Assembly: GCA_965659415.1 (NCBI GenBank)
Contig: CBFHVA010000007.1
Coordinates: forward strand, 1-64,000
DNA length: 64,000 bases
From: Phaeocystidibacter sp965659415
GTDB lineage: Bacteria > Bacteroidota > Bacteroidia > Flavobacteriales > Schleiferiaceae
Direction: 5' to 3'
Below the pieces are notes generated by a model. The model was not told the DNA's origin, ran no database searches, and saw only the letters and a list, made by a program, of their open reading frames with translations. The position numbers and the translations under genes are program-made. Shown here piece after piece: positions 50,712 through 59,660 of this stretch (the first letter of the stretch is position 1; each line of letters starts with the position of its first letter).

Positions 50712-52580
50712 ATGCGGATATTACTTGCCACATTATTCATTCTCGTTCATCTCACATCTTGTGCTCAGTCAAGAAGAGCCAGAAATTATCTGCGCGATGC
50801 GCAAGAGAATGCTAGAAATCGAAATTTCGAAGAAGCTTTTCGCGATGTGCAATCCGCATTGAATTCGAGCCCTGAATATGGGGAAGCGTGGCTCTTTAAG
50901 GCAGATATGCACATAGCCTTGGGAGAGAATGAAGAGGCGCTTGAATCGTACAGAAGTGCCTACGAATACAGCGAAATGACCGCTGTTTTGTTCCGATGGG
51001 GGCGGGCTAGTTTGCTAAATGGACTGTATGCCGAAGCCGATTCAGTGCTCACCTTGTATGTAAACTCCGAGGAGGCCAATCCAAGATATGTCAATGATGC
51101 CAGCTTGATGCGCGATGATGCACGATGGGCAATGGAGCAAATGAACAACCCTGTGCCTTTTAATCCGTATCGCATGAGCGATGGAGTCAACAGAATGGAC
51201 ATGCAGTACTTTCCTTCCATTACGGCAGACGGTCTTACCATGGTGTTTACGGCCAGGAATCTTCAAGATTACGAAGATTTCTACCTCACAGAATACGACT
51301 CATCCGGCTGGAGTGAGGCTCGACCTCTTCCGGGCGGATTGAATACGCCAGGAAATGAAGGGGCCCAGAGTCTATCGGCGGACGGCAATACCATTTACTA
51401 TGCTGGCTGTGATAGGCCAGACGGAAGAGGGTCTTGCGATATCTATGTCTCCCACAAACTTGAAAACGGAATGTGGTCTATCGGAGAGAATTTGGGACCA
51501 GTAATCAATAGCAAAAGCTGGGAATCTCAACCTTCCATTTCTGCAGATGGCAAAACACTATACTTCGTAAAAGCTGTTAATGCTAGAAATAAGAACTCGG
51601 ATATTTTCTATTCGCAAAAGGTAGATGGTGAATGGACTACGCCGGTAAAACTTCAAGGGGAGGTCAATACGCCGCTAGGTGAATCATCTCCATTCGTCCA
51701 CTTTGATAATCAAACTCTGTATTTCGCGAGTAATGGGCATAGAGGTATGGGCGGTAGCGATTTGTACGTAGCTCGCAGGCAGGAGGATGGAACTTGGGGT
51801 CAAGTGAAGAACTTGGGATATCCCATCAACACCTACCTTGAAGAGTTCGCAATGACCGTTGCGCCAGATGGTCGTACGGCCTACTATGCCTCTGATCGGG
51901 ATAATCCCGGGTATAGGGATCTCTATTCTTTCGAGCTTCCAAATGATGCTAGAGCTACGCCCATTGCTTGGATTAAGGGAACTGTGGTGGACGATGAAAC
52001 GGGAAGGCCAATTCCTGCAAATGTGAGATTTGTTCAGCTCAGCACACAAGAAACGGCGCTTGAAGAGAAGCTAAATGCTGAAGGAGTATTCAGTCTTAGT
52101 TTGCCCGCAGAACAGTCCTACGCCCTGAACGTAGAGCAACCCGGTTACCTCATATATTCTCAAAATTTCGCCCTAGAGAACCAAACGGAGGCAACGGCTG
52201 AATACTTGGAAATCAGGCTGAAAAAACTCAGTGTTGGTGAAGTGGTAGCCCTGGATAATGTTTTCTATGAAACGGATTCATACATCTTGGATGGTTCTTC
52301 CGCTACGGAGCTCAATCAGCTCGTCCTCTTTCTTGATAACAATCCGACCGTTACTTTGAGTGTAGATGGGCACACGGATAATCAAGGTTCCTCTGAATAT
52401 AATGAAAGACTAAGCCTACAACGTGCCCAGTCTGTCGTAGACTATCTCATCGAACATGGAATCGAATCTAGTCGCCTTAAGGCTAATGGTTATGGCGCTT
52501 TGAGGCCCGATGCTAGTAACGAAACCGAAGAGGGAAGGGCCCAGAACAGACGAACCGAGATTACAATCACAAGTTTTTAG
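50712..52580 (+). CDS. PorE-like lipoprotein: TPR, PD40 propeller, carboxypeptidase-regulatory-like domain, OmpA
   Basis: A 622-aa lipoprotein (lipobox LTSCAQ, Cys ~17). Domain order: TPR repeats (~20-135), a PD40/WD40-like propeller (~150-415; repeated 'PSITADGLTMVFTA', 'QSLSADGNTIYYAG', 'PSISADGKTLYFV', 'TVAPDGRTAYYASD'), a carboxypeptidase-regulatory-like domain (~420-500; IKGTVVDDETGRPIPANV) and an OmpA C-terminal peptidoglycan-binding domain (~515-622; VDGHTDNQGSSEYNERLSLQRAQSVVDYL). This is the order of PorE, the T9SS component that anchors the machinery to peptidoglycan, though Bacteroidota have paralogues of the same layout. Starts the 50.7-56.5 kb envelope cluster. Confidence 0.8.
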   Translation: MRILLATLFILVHLTSCAQSRRARNYLRDAQENARNRNFEEAFRDVQSALNSSPEYGEAWLFKADMHIALGENEEALESYRSAYEYSEMTAVLFRWGRASLLNGLYAEADSVLTLYVNSEEANPRYVNDASLMRDDARWAMEQMNNPVPFNPYRMSDGVNRMDMQYFPSITADGLTMVFTARNLQDYEDFYLTEYDSSGWSEARPLPGGLNTPGNEGAQSLSADGNTIYYAGCDRPDGRGSCDIYVSHKLENGMWSIGENLGPVINSKSWESQPSISADGKTLYFVKAVNARNKNSDIFYSQKVDGEWTTPVKLQGEVNTPLGESSPFVHFDNQTLYFASNGHRGMGGSDLYVARRQEDGTWGQVKNLGYPINTYLEEFAMTVAPDGRTAYYASDRDNPGYRDLYSFELPNDARATPIAWIKGTVVDDETGRPIPANVRFVQLSTQETALEEKLNAEGVFSLSLPAEQSYALNVEQPGYLIYSQNFALENQTEATAEYLEIRLKKLSVGEVVALDNVFYETDSYILDGSSATELNQLVLFLDNNPTVTLSVDGHTDNQGSSEYNERLSLQRAQSVVDYLIEHGIESSRLKANGYGALRPDASNETEEGRAQNRRTEITITSF

Positions 52581-52633
52581 GAACTTTCTGTCGGATTTTA
52601 CTTATTTTAGTAGAAGGCCATTAAACTAATCCT

Positions 52634-54154
52634 ATGAAAATACGTCTCCTATCTGGCTTGGTGTGTGCTGTTGCGGTTTCTTCCTGCGTTCCAGATATTG
52701 ATACGGATAAGTTCAATAATGCGAACTACAGAGGGGAATGGGCAGTTCCTCTAGTTAATGCCAGCGTAAGTCTCGAGGATGTCCTGGCCGAGGATACACT
52801 CTTCACCGTAGATCCCGACGGAGGTCTCCGCATCATTTACGAATCGGATAGCCTCGTTGGTTTTAGCATCGACGATTTTGCCGCTATTCCTTCTCAGGAT
52901 CCTCTTTCAACTACTGTACCTTTAGATGTGCCGTCGATTTCGGTAAGCTCAAGTCTGGGCACTATCGCAGACGCCGAGTTCAAGGAGCTAGTGGTGCGCG
53001 ACGGAAAACTTTCGTTTGATGTTGATAATCAGTTGGCTGGAACGGTTGACTTAAGAGTTAGCATTAATAATGCAACGATCAACGGGCAGGTTTTTCAAGT
53101 GTCCCTTACCGCACCAAGTGGTGTTTCTACCACCGAGGTAAACGTGGCTGGACTCACTATGGATTTATCAAATAACAACACGACTTCCAACTATATCAGT
53201 TTTGATATTGAGGTTCTGAACAATGGAGGTGCTGTTGCCGGTGAAACGGTTGATCTCACGATGGAGTATAAGGATCTGCTCGTAGGTCGAGCTGTGGGGT
53301 ATTTCGGACAGAGAACGGTAAACGTACCTAGCGGTAATTTCAATTTAGGCGTAGAAGCCTTTGAGAATTTCTTGAACGGATTATACCTAGCCAATCCTAC
53401 CGTCGAGCTCGTCGTAAGCACAAATGTGGTGTTGCCACTGCAATTAAATCTCGATATGGACGGTGTGAATAGCGCCGGACAACTTTCGTCGTTAGGCTTA
53501 GATCCGATAGTGATTCCAGGTCCGACCAATATCGGTGATTTCGATACCACAAGAGTAATTATCGACCGCACCACGAGCAACATCGTTGATTTCATTGCCA
53601 ATGTGCCGAATACGATTCTGTATTCAGGACAGGGTGAAATGAATAGTAATGGAAATACGGGAGTAGACAATTTCATTACAGCTGACGGTGAAATGCAAAT
53701 TGGCTTGAAGCTTGACCTTCCGTTGTCATTGAGAACGCAAGATCTAATTTTTGTACAAGATCTAACCGACTTAGATTTTGGAGGCTTGAATGAGCAGACG
53801 GACGCGGTTGAAAAGTTGACATTGATCTTCAACATCGATAATGAGTTTCCATTTGATGCAGACATGAAGCTTCGTTTCTATGACGCCGCTCAAACACTTA
53901 CGGACAGTGTAATGCTTGATTTGTTTGACGCTGCCCCAGTAGATGCTAATGGCCGAAGTACGGGATATGCTGTAACCAGAGAGGAAGAGGAACTCACCAG
54001 TGTTGAAATCAGTCGCTTGTTGCGCGCAAAACGCATTGAGATGATCATCACGTTAAACACCACTGACAATGGGAATACAACGGTGAAGCTTTATAACGAC
54101 TACGATATTAAAGTTCGCTTGGGTGTGATTGCTAAACTTGATTACGATATCTAA
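52634..54154 (+). CDS. Large beta-rich lipoprotein, function unknown
   Basis: A 506-aa lipoprotein (signal peptide with VAVSSCVPD, Cys ~18). The body is beta-rich with repeated hydrophobic strands, many Asn/Asp/Val, few Lys and no Cys beyond the lipidated one that I can see. No family recognised; similar large lipoproteins next to DUF5723 barrels occur in flavobacteria. Its stop TAA shares the A with the ATG of the barrel gene, so the two are translationally coupled and probably work together at the outer membrane. Confidence 0.6.
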   Translation: MKIRLLSGLVCAVAVSSCVPDIDTDKFNNANYRGEWAVPLVNASVSLEDVLAEDTLFTVDPDGGLRIIYESDSLVGFSIDDFAAIPSQDPLSTTVPLDVPSISVSSSLGTIADAEFKELVVRDGKLSFDVDNQLAGTVDLRVSINNATINGQVFQVSLTAPSGVSTTEVNVAGLTMDLSNNNTTSNYISFDIEVLNNGGAVAGETVDLTMEYKDLLVGRAVGYFGQRTVNVPSGNFNLGVEAFENFLNGLYLANPTVELVVSTNVVLPLQLNLDMDGVNSAGQLSSLGLDPIVIPGPTNIGDFDTTRVIIDRTTSNIVDFIANVPNTILYSGQGEMNSNGNTGVDNFITADGEMQIGLKLDLPLSLRTQDLIFVQDLTDLDFGGLNEQTDAVEKLTLIFNIDNEFPFDADMKLRFYDAAQTLTDSVMLDLFDAAPVDANGRSTGYAVTREEEELTSVEISRLLRAKRIEMIITLNTTDNGNTTVKLYNDYDIKVRLGVIAKLDYDI

Positions 54155-55551
54155 TGAAGAAGTTCGCCATCACAACCTTAGCTATAGCGCTCGGAACAAT
54201 CAGTTCCTACGGGCAGTCTAACATTTCTATGTACAATTTTGAGCGCATTGGAAATTTCTTGCAGGCCAACCCAGCAGCGTATCAACCCTACAGAGCAGTA
54301 GTCGGAATTCCTGGGATTTCGAATATCTCAGTGTACACGCACAACGCTGCTTTCGACATCGAACAGGCTTTGAGTCCTGATATGACGACCAACGAAAGTT
54401 TGGAATACATACTCACTAATACGGAGTCAGGTGATCGTTTAATTACTACACATAACCAAGACTTGCTTTATATAGGCTTTAGAACAGGTAACGGTTTTTG
54501 GAGCCTAGGTGCATCTGCAAACACGGCGGTCAACTTCGAGTATCCTATTGAGCTGATTGAATTGGCTTACTATGGAAGTGCGAGTGAGGAGGTCAACGGC
54601 GCGGTCAATATTGCCGATAACGCGACTCAGGCCACCTCGTATTTGAGCTATCATTTAGGATATCAGCATGAATTCATGGATGGGCGATTGAGAATAGGCG
54701 GTCGATTTAAATACTTAAGCGGTTTGGCCCATGCTTCGGCTCCTCAATTGAGACTGGATGCTCAGCTTAATGAAACGGCCTGGAATTTTGACAGCGACAT
54801 CCAAGCCCAATTAGCTTCGCCAATTGCACTTGATGGAAGAGCGAGTGCTGCGTTTGACCCTATGTCAATTGTCTTGAGTGAGAATCGCGGTTACGCTTTT
54901 GATTTTGGCGCAAGCTTCGAGATACTGCCGAGATTAGAAGTGAGTGCGGCTGTGACAGACTTTGGTTCTATTACCTGGACTACCAACACCTCTATTTATA
55001 AGAGTAAAGGACAGTTTCAGTGGGAGGGAGGTGAGTATTCCTACGGACAAGAAGGCGAAGGGTTCAGTACCGATAGTATCCTCGGAGAAATCATCGAGGC
55101 TCTTGAGTTCGAAGAAACACAAGGAGAGTCTTTTACTACGGTTCTTCCTAGAAACATCATGGCCGGACTTCGTTATGACATTACCAGAAAGCACGGATTC
55201 AGCGCGACTTATCAGCTCAATCAATGGAGTTCTGGAAGGATGTATCACAATATCGGAGTGTCCTACATTGGTAACTGGAGCAAGTGGTTCAGTTTTTATG
55301 CGAACTACTCCATGATCGATAACGATAGAATGAATGTGGGAGTAGGCTTCTCAGCTAATTTAGGACCGATACAACTATATCTATTAACGGAGGATGCGCT
55401 AATCGCTTCAGGGAAGAATTTGAACTTAGCGAGTTTCCGTTTTGGAATGAACATTGCACTGTATCGTAAGGATTTACGCGATTATGAACCTCGCGCGGAG
55501 GAGACAGTGCCTACGCTAACTCCAACTCCGGCACAGCAGGTATCAGAATAG
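54154..55551 (+). CDS. DUF5723-family outer-membrane beta-barrel protein
   Basis: A 465-aa exported protein: signal peptide 1-20 (ALGTISSYGQ), then QSNISMYNFERIGNFLQANPAAYQP, the start typical of the DUF5723/PorP-like barrels, followed by many barrel strands (GFRTGNGFWSLGASANTAVNF, LRIGGRFKYLSG, GYAFDFGASFEIL, RMNVGVGFSANLGPIQLYL). A Pro/Thr-rich tail closes it (PTLTPTPAQQ). Probable outer-membrane protein; function unknown. It is joined to the lipoprotein gene before it by a 1-bp overlap. Confidence 0.75.
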   Translation: MKKFAITTLAIALGTISSYGQSNISMYNFERIGNFLQANPAAYQPYRAVVGIPGISNISVYTHNAAFDIEQALSPDMTTNESLEYILTNTESGDRLITTHNQDLLYIGFRTGNGFWSLGASANTAVNFEYPIELIELAYYGSASEEVNGAVNIADNATQATSYLSYHLGYQHEFMDGRLRIGGRFKYLSGLAHASAPQLRLDAQLNETAWNFDSDIQAQLASPIALDGRASAAFDPMSIVLSENRGYAFDFGASFEILPRLEVSAAVTDFGSITWTTNTSIYKSKGQFQWEGGEYSYGQEGEGFSTDSILGEIIEALEFEETQGESFTTVLPRNIMAGLRYDITRKHGFSATYQLNQWSSGRMYHNIGVSYIGNWSKWFSFYANYSMIDNDRMNVGVGFSANLGPIQLYLLTEDALIASGKNLNLASFRFGMNIALYRKDLRDYEPRAEETVPTLTPTPAQQVSE

Positions 55552-55606
55552 GTAATTGAATAATCGTTTTTAAACCAACCTTAGAACCACTTATAAAAAC
55601 TCAAGT

Positions 55607-56470
55607 ATGAAACACGCAAAGCAATTAATCTTTCGATCGGCACTAGCAGTGGCGGTTATAGGTACGTTCAGCGCTTGCGAAGGAATAGGTCTTTGCGACC
55701 TTACAGAAGACGATGTAAGCATGGGAGATTCGTTTATTGAAACGACATCTTACTTTATGAATACAGTTGGCCGAGTGGATGAAGCCATGCGTGACCAAAC
55801 ACTTCAAATGAATGGTTCAACTACGATTGACGGCGCCAACGTAACTCGCGACAATGATTCAATCGTGATTGATTTTGGATCTACCGACGTTTTAACGGCT
55901 GATGGAAAGCTTCGCAGAGGTAAACTCGTTGGTCAGTTGAACGGCGATTATTTTGTTCAGCAAGGTTCAATAGAACTCGTACTCAGAGATTACTTTGTAG
56001 ATTATGTGCAAGTAACAGGTAGTATTACTTTGACCAACAATGGTGTTGATCCAAATGATGGATCATGGGATATTAACTTGGCGAGCTCGAACTTCGCAAT
56101 CGGAGATCTCTACACGTACAACGCAAACCTAACCATGGAGTGGTCATCAGGTTTTGAAACGGATACAATCAATGACGACGACGTATTCGAATTGTACGGA
56201 TCGGCTGGTGGTACAGATGTGCAGGATACGATTGAATTCACCACAGCGTTTACACAGCCAATGTTGTTCGACCGTAGTTGTGAGTTTGTAGTGAAGGCGG
56301 GTATCGTGGATGTAACACTAGTGAATGGTACTGCCACGTTGGCTTCGGTTCAGTGTGACTTCATCGATAATGACGGAATCAACGCTGACGGGTGTAACAA
56401 CACGGTAATGCTCAACGCGGCTTGTGATGAAACCACAGTGAACTTCCCGCAAACGTTTGATGGGTTCTAG
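55607..56470 (+). CDS. Beta-rich lipoprotein with six or more Cys, function unknown
   Basis: A 287-aa lipoprotein: signal peptide with VIGTFSACEG (Cys ~24), then a beta-rich body rich in Asp, Thr and Asn. Further Cys residues sit near the start (GLCD) and in the C-terminal third (RSCEF, VQCDF, DGCNN, NAACDE), so disulfides are likely. No family recognised. 55 bp after the DUF5723 gene and likely co-expressed with it. Ends before a bidirectional terminator. Confidence 0.6.
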   Translation: MKHAKQLIFRSALAVAVIGTFSACEGIGLCDLTEDDVSMGDSFIETTSYFMNTVGRVDEAMRDQTLQMNGSTTIDGANVTRDNDSIVIDFGSTDVLTADGKLRRGKLVGQLNGDYFVQQGSIELVLRDYFVDYVQVTGSITLTNNGVDPNDGSWDINLASSNFAIGDLYTYNANLTMEWSSGFETDTINDDDVFELYGSAGGTDVQDTIEFTTAFTQPMLFDRSCEFVVKAGIVDVTLVNGTATLASVQCDFIDNDGINADGCNNTVMLNAACDETTVNFPQTFDGF

Positions 56471-56492
56471 CGAAGAATCCAATTTGACAGAT

Positions 56493-56527
56493 AAAAGGTC
56501 GCATGGTTGATTCATGCGGCCTTTTTT
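56493..56527. terminator. Bidirectional rho-independent terminator
   Basis: AAAAGGTCGCATG (56493-56505) pairs with CATGCGGCCTTTT (56513-56525) over 13 bp with one G-T pair. Plus strand: six T follow (56522-56527). Minus strand: four T follow. It lies between two convergent genes and serves both. Confidence 0.92.
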
Positions 56528-57806
56528 AATACCCGTAACGCTTCTTCCAACGTTTTTCTACAAACTGACGAATGCCCTTTTCCCTTTCACTTTGCCCTAG
56601 TTGCAAAAAGGGTGTTCCTTCGATTTCGTCGGGAAGGTAAGCTTGATCTACGAAGTTCTCCGTGAAATCATGGGCATAACCGTAATTCGTGCCGTAGCCC
56701 AAGTCTTTCATCATTTGGGTGGGTGCATTGCGCAAATGCAGGGGTACTGGTAAGTCTCCAGATTCTCTCACTTCGGCCATCGCCTTATTAATGGCAGCAT
56801 AAGAAGCATTGCTCTTTGGACTGGTAGCCAGGTATACCGCGCACTGGGATAGTGGAATTCGACCTTCTGGCATACCTATGCGTTCAATGGCCATGAAGGT
56901 GTTTGTAGCAATAACAAGAGCTGTGGGATTGGCTATTCCGATGTCTTCTGAAGCGCTAATAATCATCCTGCGGGCAATGAACTTGGCATCCTCACCGCCC
57001 TCAATCATGCGGGCGAGCCAATAAACGGCCGCATTAGGATCGCTACCCCGAATTGATTTGATGAAAGCAGAGATGATGTCGTAATGCTGCTCTCCTGCCT
57101 TGTCATATCTCGCTCCGCGCTGTTGGAGTGTCGACTCCACATACGCATTCGTAATTTCAATTTTCGATGAGTTACTTCGCTCTACAAGCCATTCAAGTTG
57201 TGTAAGTAGCTTACGTGCATCTCCACCGGAATATCGCAATAGCGCGGCATGTTCTGTGATAGATACTTCTTTTCTACTCAATATTGCGTCCTTGCTCAAA
57301 GCTTCACGAGCAATCTCTAATAGGTCGTCCTCGGAGAGTGAATTGAGCACATACAACTGAGTTCTGGAGAGTAGAGCTGGAATCACCTCAAAGCTGGGGT
57401 TCTCCGTGGTGGCGCCAATCAATGTTATTACGCCGCGTTCAACTGCTCCTAAAAGCGCGTCTTGTTGAGACTTACTGAATCGGTGAATCTCATCAATGAA
57501 CAGAACAGGAGGGGTGGTTCTGAACATGGAGCCCTTCTCAGAGAGAGCAATAACCTCACGAACCTCCTTCACCCCACTGCTTACAGCGCTTAGTGTGTGA
57601 AAAGATACATCGGCCGACTGTGCCAACAAATTGGCTAAAGTCGTTTTACCCACACCTGGAGGTCCCCATAGAATCATGCTGGGTAGAACACGTCGTTCCA
57701 AGGCCGGTCTCAGTGCACCATTCTTGCCCACTAGATGTTGCTGCCCAATGTATGCTTCAATGGTCTTAGGCCGCATTCTTTCAGCCAAGGGAATGTGCTG
57801 TGTCAT
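56526..57806 (-). CDS. rarA: Replication-associated recombination protein A (MgsA/RarA)
   Basis: A 426-aa AAA+ ATPase acting at stalled replication forks. Seen: PLAERMRPKTIEAYIGQQHLVG, Walker A LWGPPGVGKTTLANLLA, Walker B FIDEIHRFSKSQQDALL, sensor 1 GATTENPSFEVIPALLSR, then HHIISAF-type lid (YDIISAFIKSIRGSDPNAAVYWLARM) and the C-terminal tetramerisation region with YGTNYGYAHDF. Full length. Confidence 0.95.
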   Translation of the reverse strand: MTQHIPLAERMRPKTIEAYIGQQHLVGKNGALRPALERRVLPSMILWGPPGVGKTTLANLLAQSADVSFHTLSAVSSGVKEVREVIALSEKGSMFRTTPPVLFIDEIHRFSKSQQDALLGAVERGVITLIGATTENPSFEVIPALLSRTQLYVLNSLSEDDLLEIAREALSKDAILSRKEVSITEHAALLRYSGGDARKLLTQLEWLVERSNSSKIEITNAYVESTLQQRGARYDKAGEQHYDIISAFIKSIRGSDPNAAVYWLARMIEGGEDAKFIARRMIISASEDIGIANPTALVIATNTFMAIERIGMPEGRIPLSQCAVYLATSPKSNASYAAINKAMAEVRESGDLPVPLHLRNAPTQMMKDLGYGTNYGYAHDFTENFVDQAYLPDEIEGTPFLQLGQSEREKGIRQFVEKRWKKRYGY

Positions 57807-57825
57807 GTTCTTGAAATTTTACCGT

Positions 57826-57833
57826 CAAATGTA
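57826..57833 (-). promoter_or_regulatory. -7 box of rarA
   Basis: Minus-strand TACATTTG, exact TAnnTTTG, about 19 bp before ATG 57806. No well-spaced TTG. Confidence 0.5.
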
Positions 57834-57881
57834 GGAGGAAATGGGGGTATATTTCAGACCTTCAGGTTGTAGTTTTTGACA

Positions 57882-58661
57882 ATGAAAGAGAAAGTTAAAC
57901 CACTTTGGACCTATACCATACTGCCAGGAGTGTTGGTCCTCATTCTAATTCTAACATACGCCTTAAATGCGGGCTTTGATTTGAATTTAAATCAATTTGG
58001 ATTGCATCCTCGCAGTTGGAATCACCTGTATGGTTTGTTTTCGTTCTTCTTTCTACACGGTTCCTTAGAACATTTGCTGAACAACATCACCGGAATATTT
58101 GTCTTAAGCTCCTTGGTTCGTTATTATTTCCCAACCGTGTTTTTAAAGGTTATGCTCGGAAGTATTATCGGCCCTGCTATCCTGACCTTTTTTATTGCTG
58201 TTGATGGTATCCATCTTGGTGCCAGTGGAGGCGTATATGCTCTTGCCGTTTTTCTGTTTCTAAGTAGTATCATTCGATCTAATCGTTACCTAATTGGCTT
58301 GAGCTTGTTGATTGTATTTCTCTATGGAGGACTGTGGTGGGGGATATTTCCAATCGAGGAGCGAATTTCTTGGGAAGGCCATTTATCTGGAGTGATAATC
58401 GGCTTTACCATGGCCTTGTTATACAGAAGAGCACCGATTAATGCCGAGGTGAAAGAGCCGCCACCGAGATATGAGTCGGAGGATATTCCAGATATTATCG
58501 GAGATCAATGGAAAACTTTCAATCAGATTCAAGTGCGCTATACTTATAGAGATGATGAAGATTCTTACCACAGTGGTGATTTGGATGATGATAACGCTTC
58601 AAATGGACGCTCAGCAGTTCCTGACGATGATGAGCGAAACCGGCCAAATCGAGAAAGTTGA
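57882..58661 (+). CDS. Rhomboid-family intramembrane serine protease
   Basis: A 259-aa membrane protein. Six core helices; the catalytic Ser is in HLGASGGVYALAV and the His in SWEGHLSGVIIGF, with HGSLEHLLNNITG as the HxxxxHxxxN region of the active-site loop. An acidic soluble tail (~190-259, rich in Asp and Glu) is encoded by a region that overlaps the next gene in another frame. The frame opens at a TTG (57876), but ATG 57882 is the better start. Substrate unknown. Confidence 0.88.
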   Translation: MKEKVKPLWTYTILPGVLVLILILTYALNAGFDLNLNQFGLHPRSWNHLYGLFSFFFLHGSLEHLLNNITGIFVLSSLVRYYFPTVFLKVMLGSIIGPAILTFFIAVDGIHLGASGGVYALAVFLFLSSIIRSNRYLIGLSLLIVFLYGGLWWGIFPIEERISWEGHLSGVIIGFTMALLYRRAPINAEVKEPPPRYESEDIPDIIGDQWKTFNQIQVRYTYRDDEDSYHSGDLDDDNASNGRSAVPDDDERNRPNRES

Positions 58662-59040
58662 ACTATACCGTGAAATGGGTGTCTGGATTGAAGACTCTGA
58701 CGAGTTTTTTCGAGGCTATTTAACTTCAGTAGGTGATTCATCAATTTCCGTAGATGGAGATATTATTTATTTGAAAGAAATTACAGCAATTCGCATTTAC
58801 AGGCCCTTCTTCAAAACTATTGGGACGGCTCAAAGAATTGCGGCAGGAGGAATTATAGGTTTGAACACTGTAAATAATCTACTGAGCGGATACCGACCCA
58901 TTCTCAGTCAAGAGAACTTGATTTGGGCTGGGGCTTTATTCGCGACGAGTTATGTGTGGGATTTGTTCAGCCGAAAGACCTACCGCGCTAAAAACGGATG
59001 GAAGTGGGAAACCATAGATTTTGAAAGATTTGAAGAATAA
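58552..59040 (+). CDS. Small exported protein, function unknown, overlapping the rhomboid gene by 110 bp
   Basis: A 162-aa frame with a hydrophobic leader MMKILTTVVIWMMITLQMDA then QQFL, read out of frame from the Asp-rich tail of the rhomboid gene (GATGATGAAGATTC encodes both). The body (VELYREMGVWIEDSDEFFRGYLTSVGDSSISVDG) is of a kind often seen in small Bacteroidota envelope proteins, with a later hydrophobic stretch (AAGGIIGLNTVNNLL). Other starts exist: ATG 58555, and ATG 58624 or 58627 without the leader. Confidence 0.55.
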   Translation: MMKILTTVVIWMMITLQMDAQQFLTMMSETGQIEKVELYREMGVWIEDSDEFFRGYLTSVGDSSISVDGDIIYLKEITAIRIYRPFFKTIGTAQRIAAGGIIGLNTVNNLLSGYRPILSQENLIWAGALFATSYVWDLFSRKTYRAKNGWKWETIDFERFEE

Positions 59041-59656
59041 ACAAGTAGTATTCGGCGGCACGGGAGCCATAGGAAGAGAGCTTCTAGATATCCTCACGAA
59101 TAATGGCGAAGAAGTGATTGCCATCGTGCGTAAGGAGGGTAATCTGCCCGAAGCAGTTGAACAGGTGATTGTAGAGGATCAAACACAAGGGCATCTGTTT
59201 CAAAGCATGTTGAAGGATGCCGATGTGTACGTTTGTATCGGTACGACGCAAGCCAAAACTCCTAACCGTGACCAGTATTACAGAATAGATCATGGGATAC
59301 CCGCAGCCATTGCAGACGCAGCTCAAGAGTCGCGAAGTGTACATGTTGTGAGTGCTCTGGGTGCCAATGCTGATAGTAAGATGTTCTACAACCGGACTAA
59401 GGGGGAAATGGAACGTGATGTTCTTGAATCGTACCCCGAGGCATTTATATATCAGCCTTCGCTCTTGTTGGGAGATAGGGAAGAGAAGCGTACTGCTGAG
59501 AAAATCGCAAAGAGTTTCTTCTCCATCTTTAGTTTTCTCATACCAAAGAAATACCGTGGCATTCATCACGCAACGGTTGCCATGAATATGTATGAAAACA
59601 AAAAGGCGCTTCCGGAGAAACGCCTTTGGGTGTCTAGTGAGATGCTGGATCGATGA
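59030..59656 (+). CDS. NAD(P)-binding Rossmann-fold protein (HTATIP2/SDR-like)
   Basis: A 208-aa short NAD(P)-binding protein: VVFGGTGAIGRELLDIL (~5-21) is the GxxGxxG motif, DADVYVCIGTTQAK, VHVVSALGANADSKMFYNRTKGEMERDVL with a YxxxK-like pair (Tyr, Lys), and PSLLLGDREEKR. It resembles the HTATIP2/YbjT-like atypical SDRs; the reaction is unknown. No ATG exists near the start: it begins at TTG 59030 (or TTG 59021), overlapping the previous gene. Confidence 0.75.
   Translation: MKNKQVVFGGTGAIGRELLDILTNNGEEVIAIVRKEGNLPEAVEQVIVEDQTQGHLFQSMLKDADVYVCIGTTQAKTPNRDQYYRIDHGIPAAIADAAQESRSVHVVSALGANADSKMFYNRTKGEMERDVLESYPEAFIYQPSLLLGDREEKRTAEKIAKSFFSIFSFLIPKKYRGIHHATVAMNMYENKKALPEKRLWVSSEMLDR
59597..59627 (-). 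terminator. Terminator of the HdeD-like operon, inside the convergent gene
   Basis: AAAGGCG (59602-59608) pairs with CGCCTTT (59621-59627). On the minus strand it is followed by a T-rich tract (TTTTTGTTTTC). It lies within the last 60 bp of the plus-strand NAD(P)-binding gene. Confidence 0.6.
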
Positions 59657-59660
59657 GTTT

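Noticed and set aside
53191..53865. 224-aa minus-strand open frame
   Set aside because: Antisense to the large lipoprotein gene, Ser/Lys-rich and low in complexity, with no promoter or domain.
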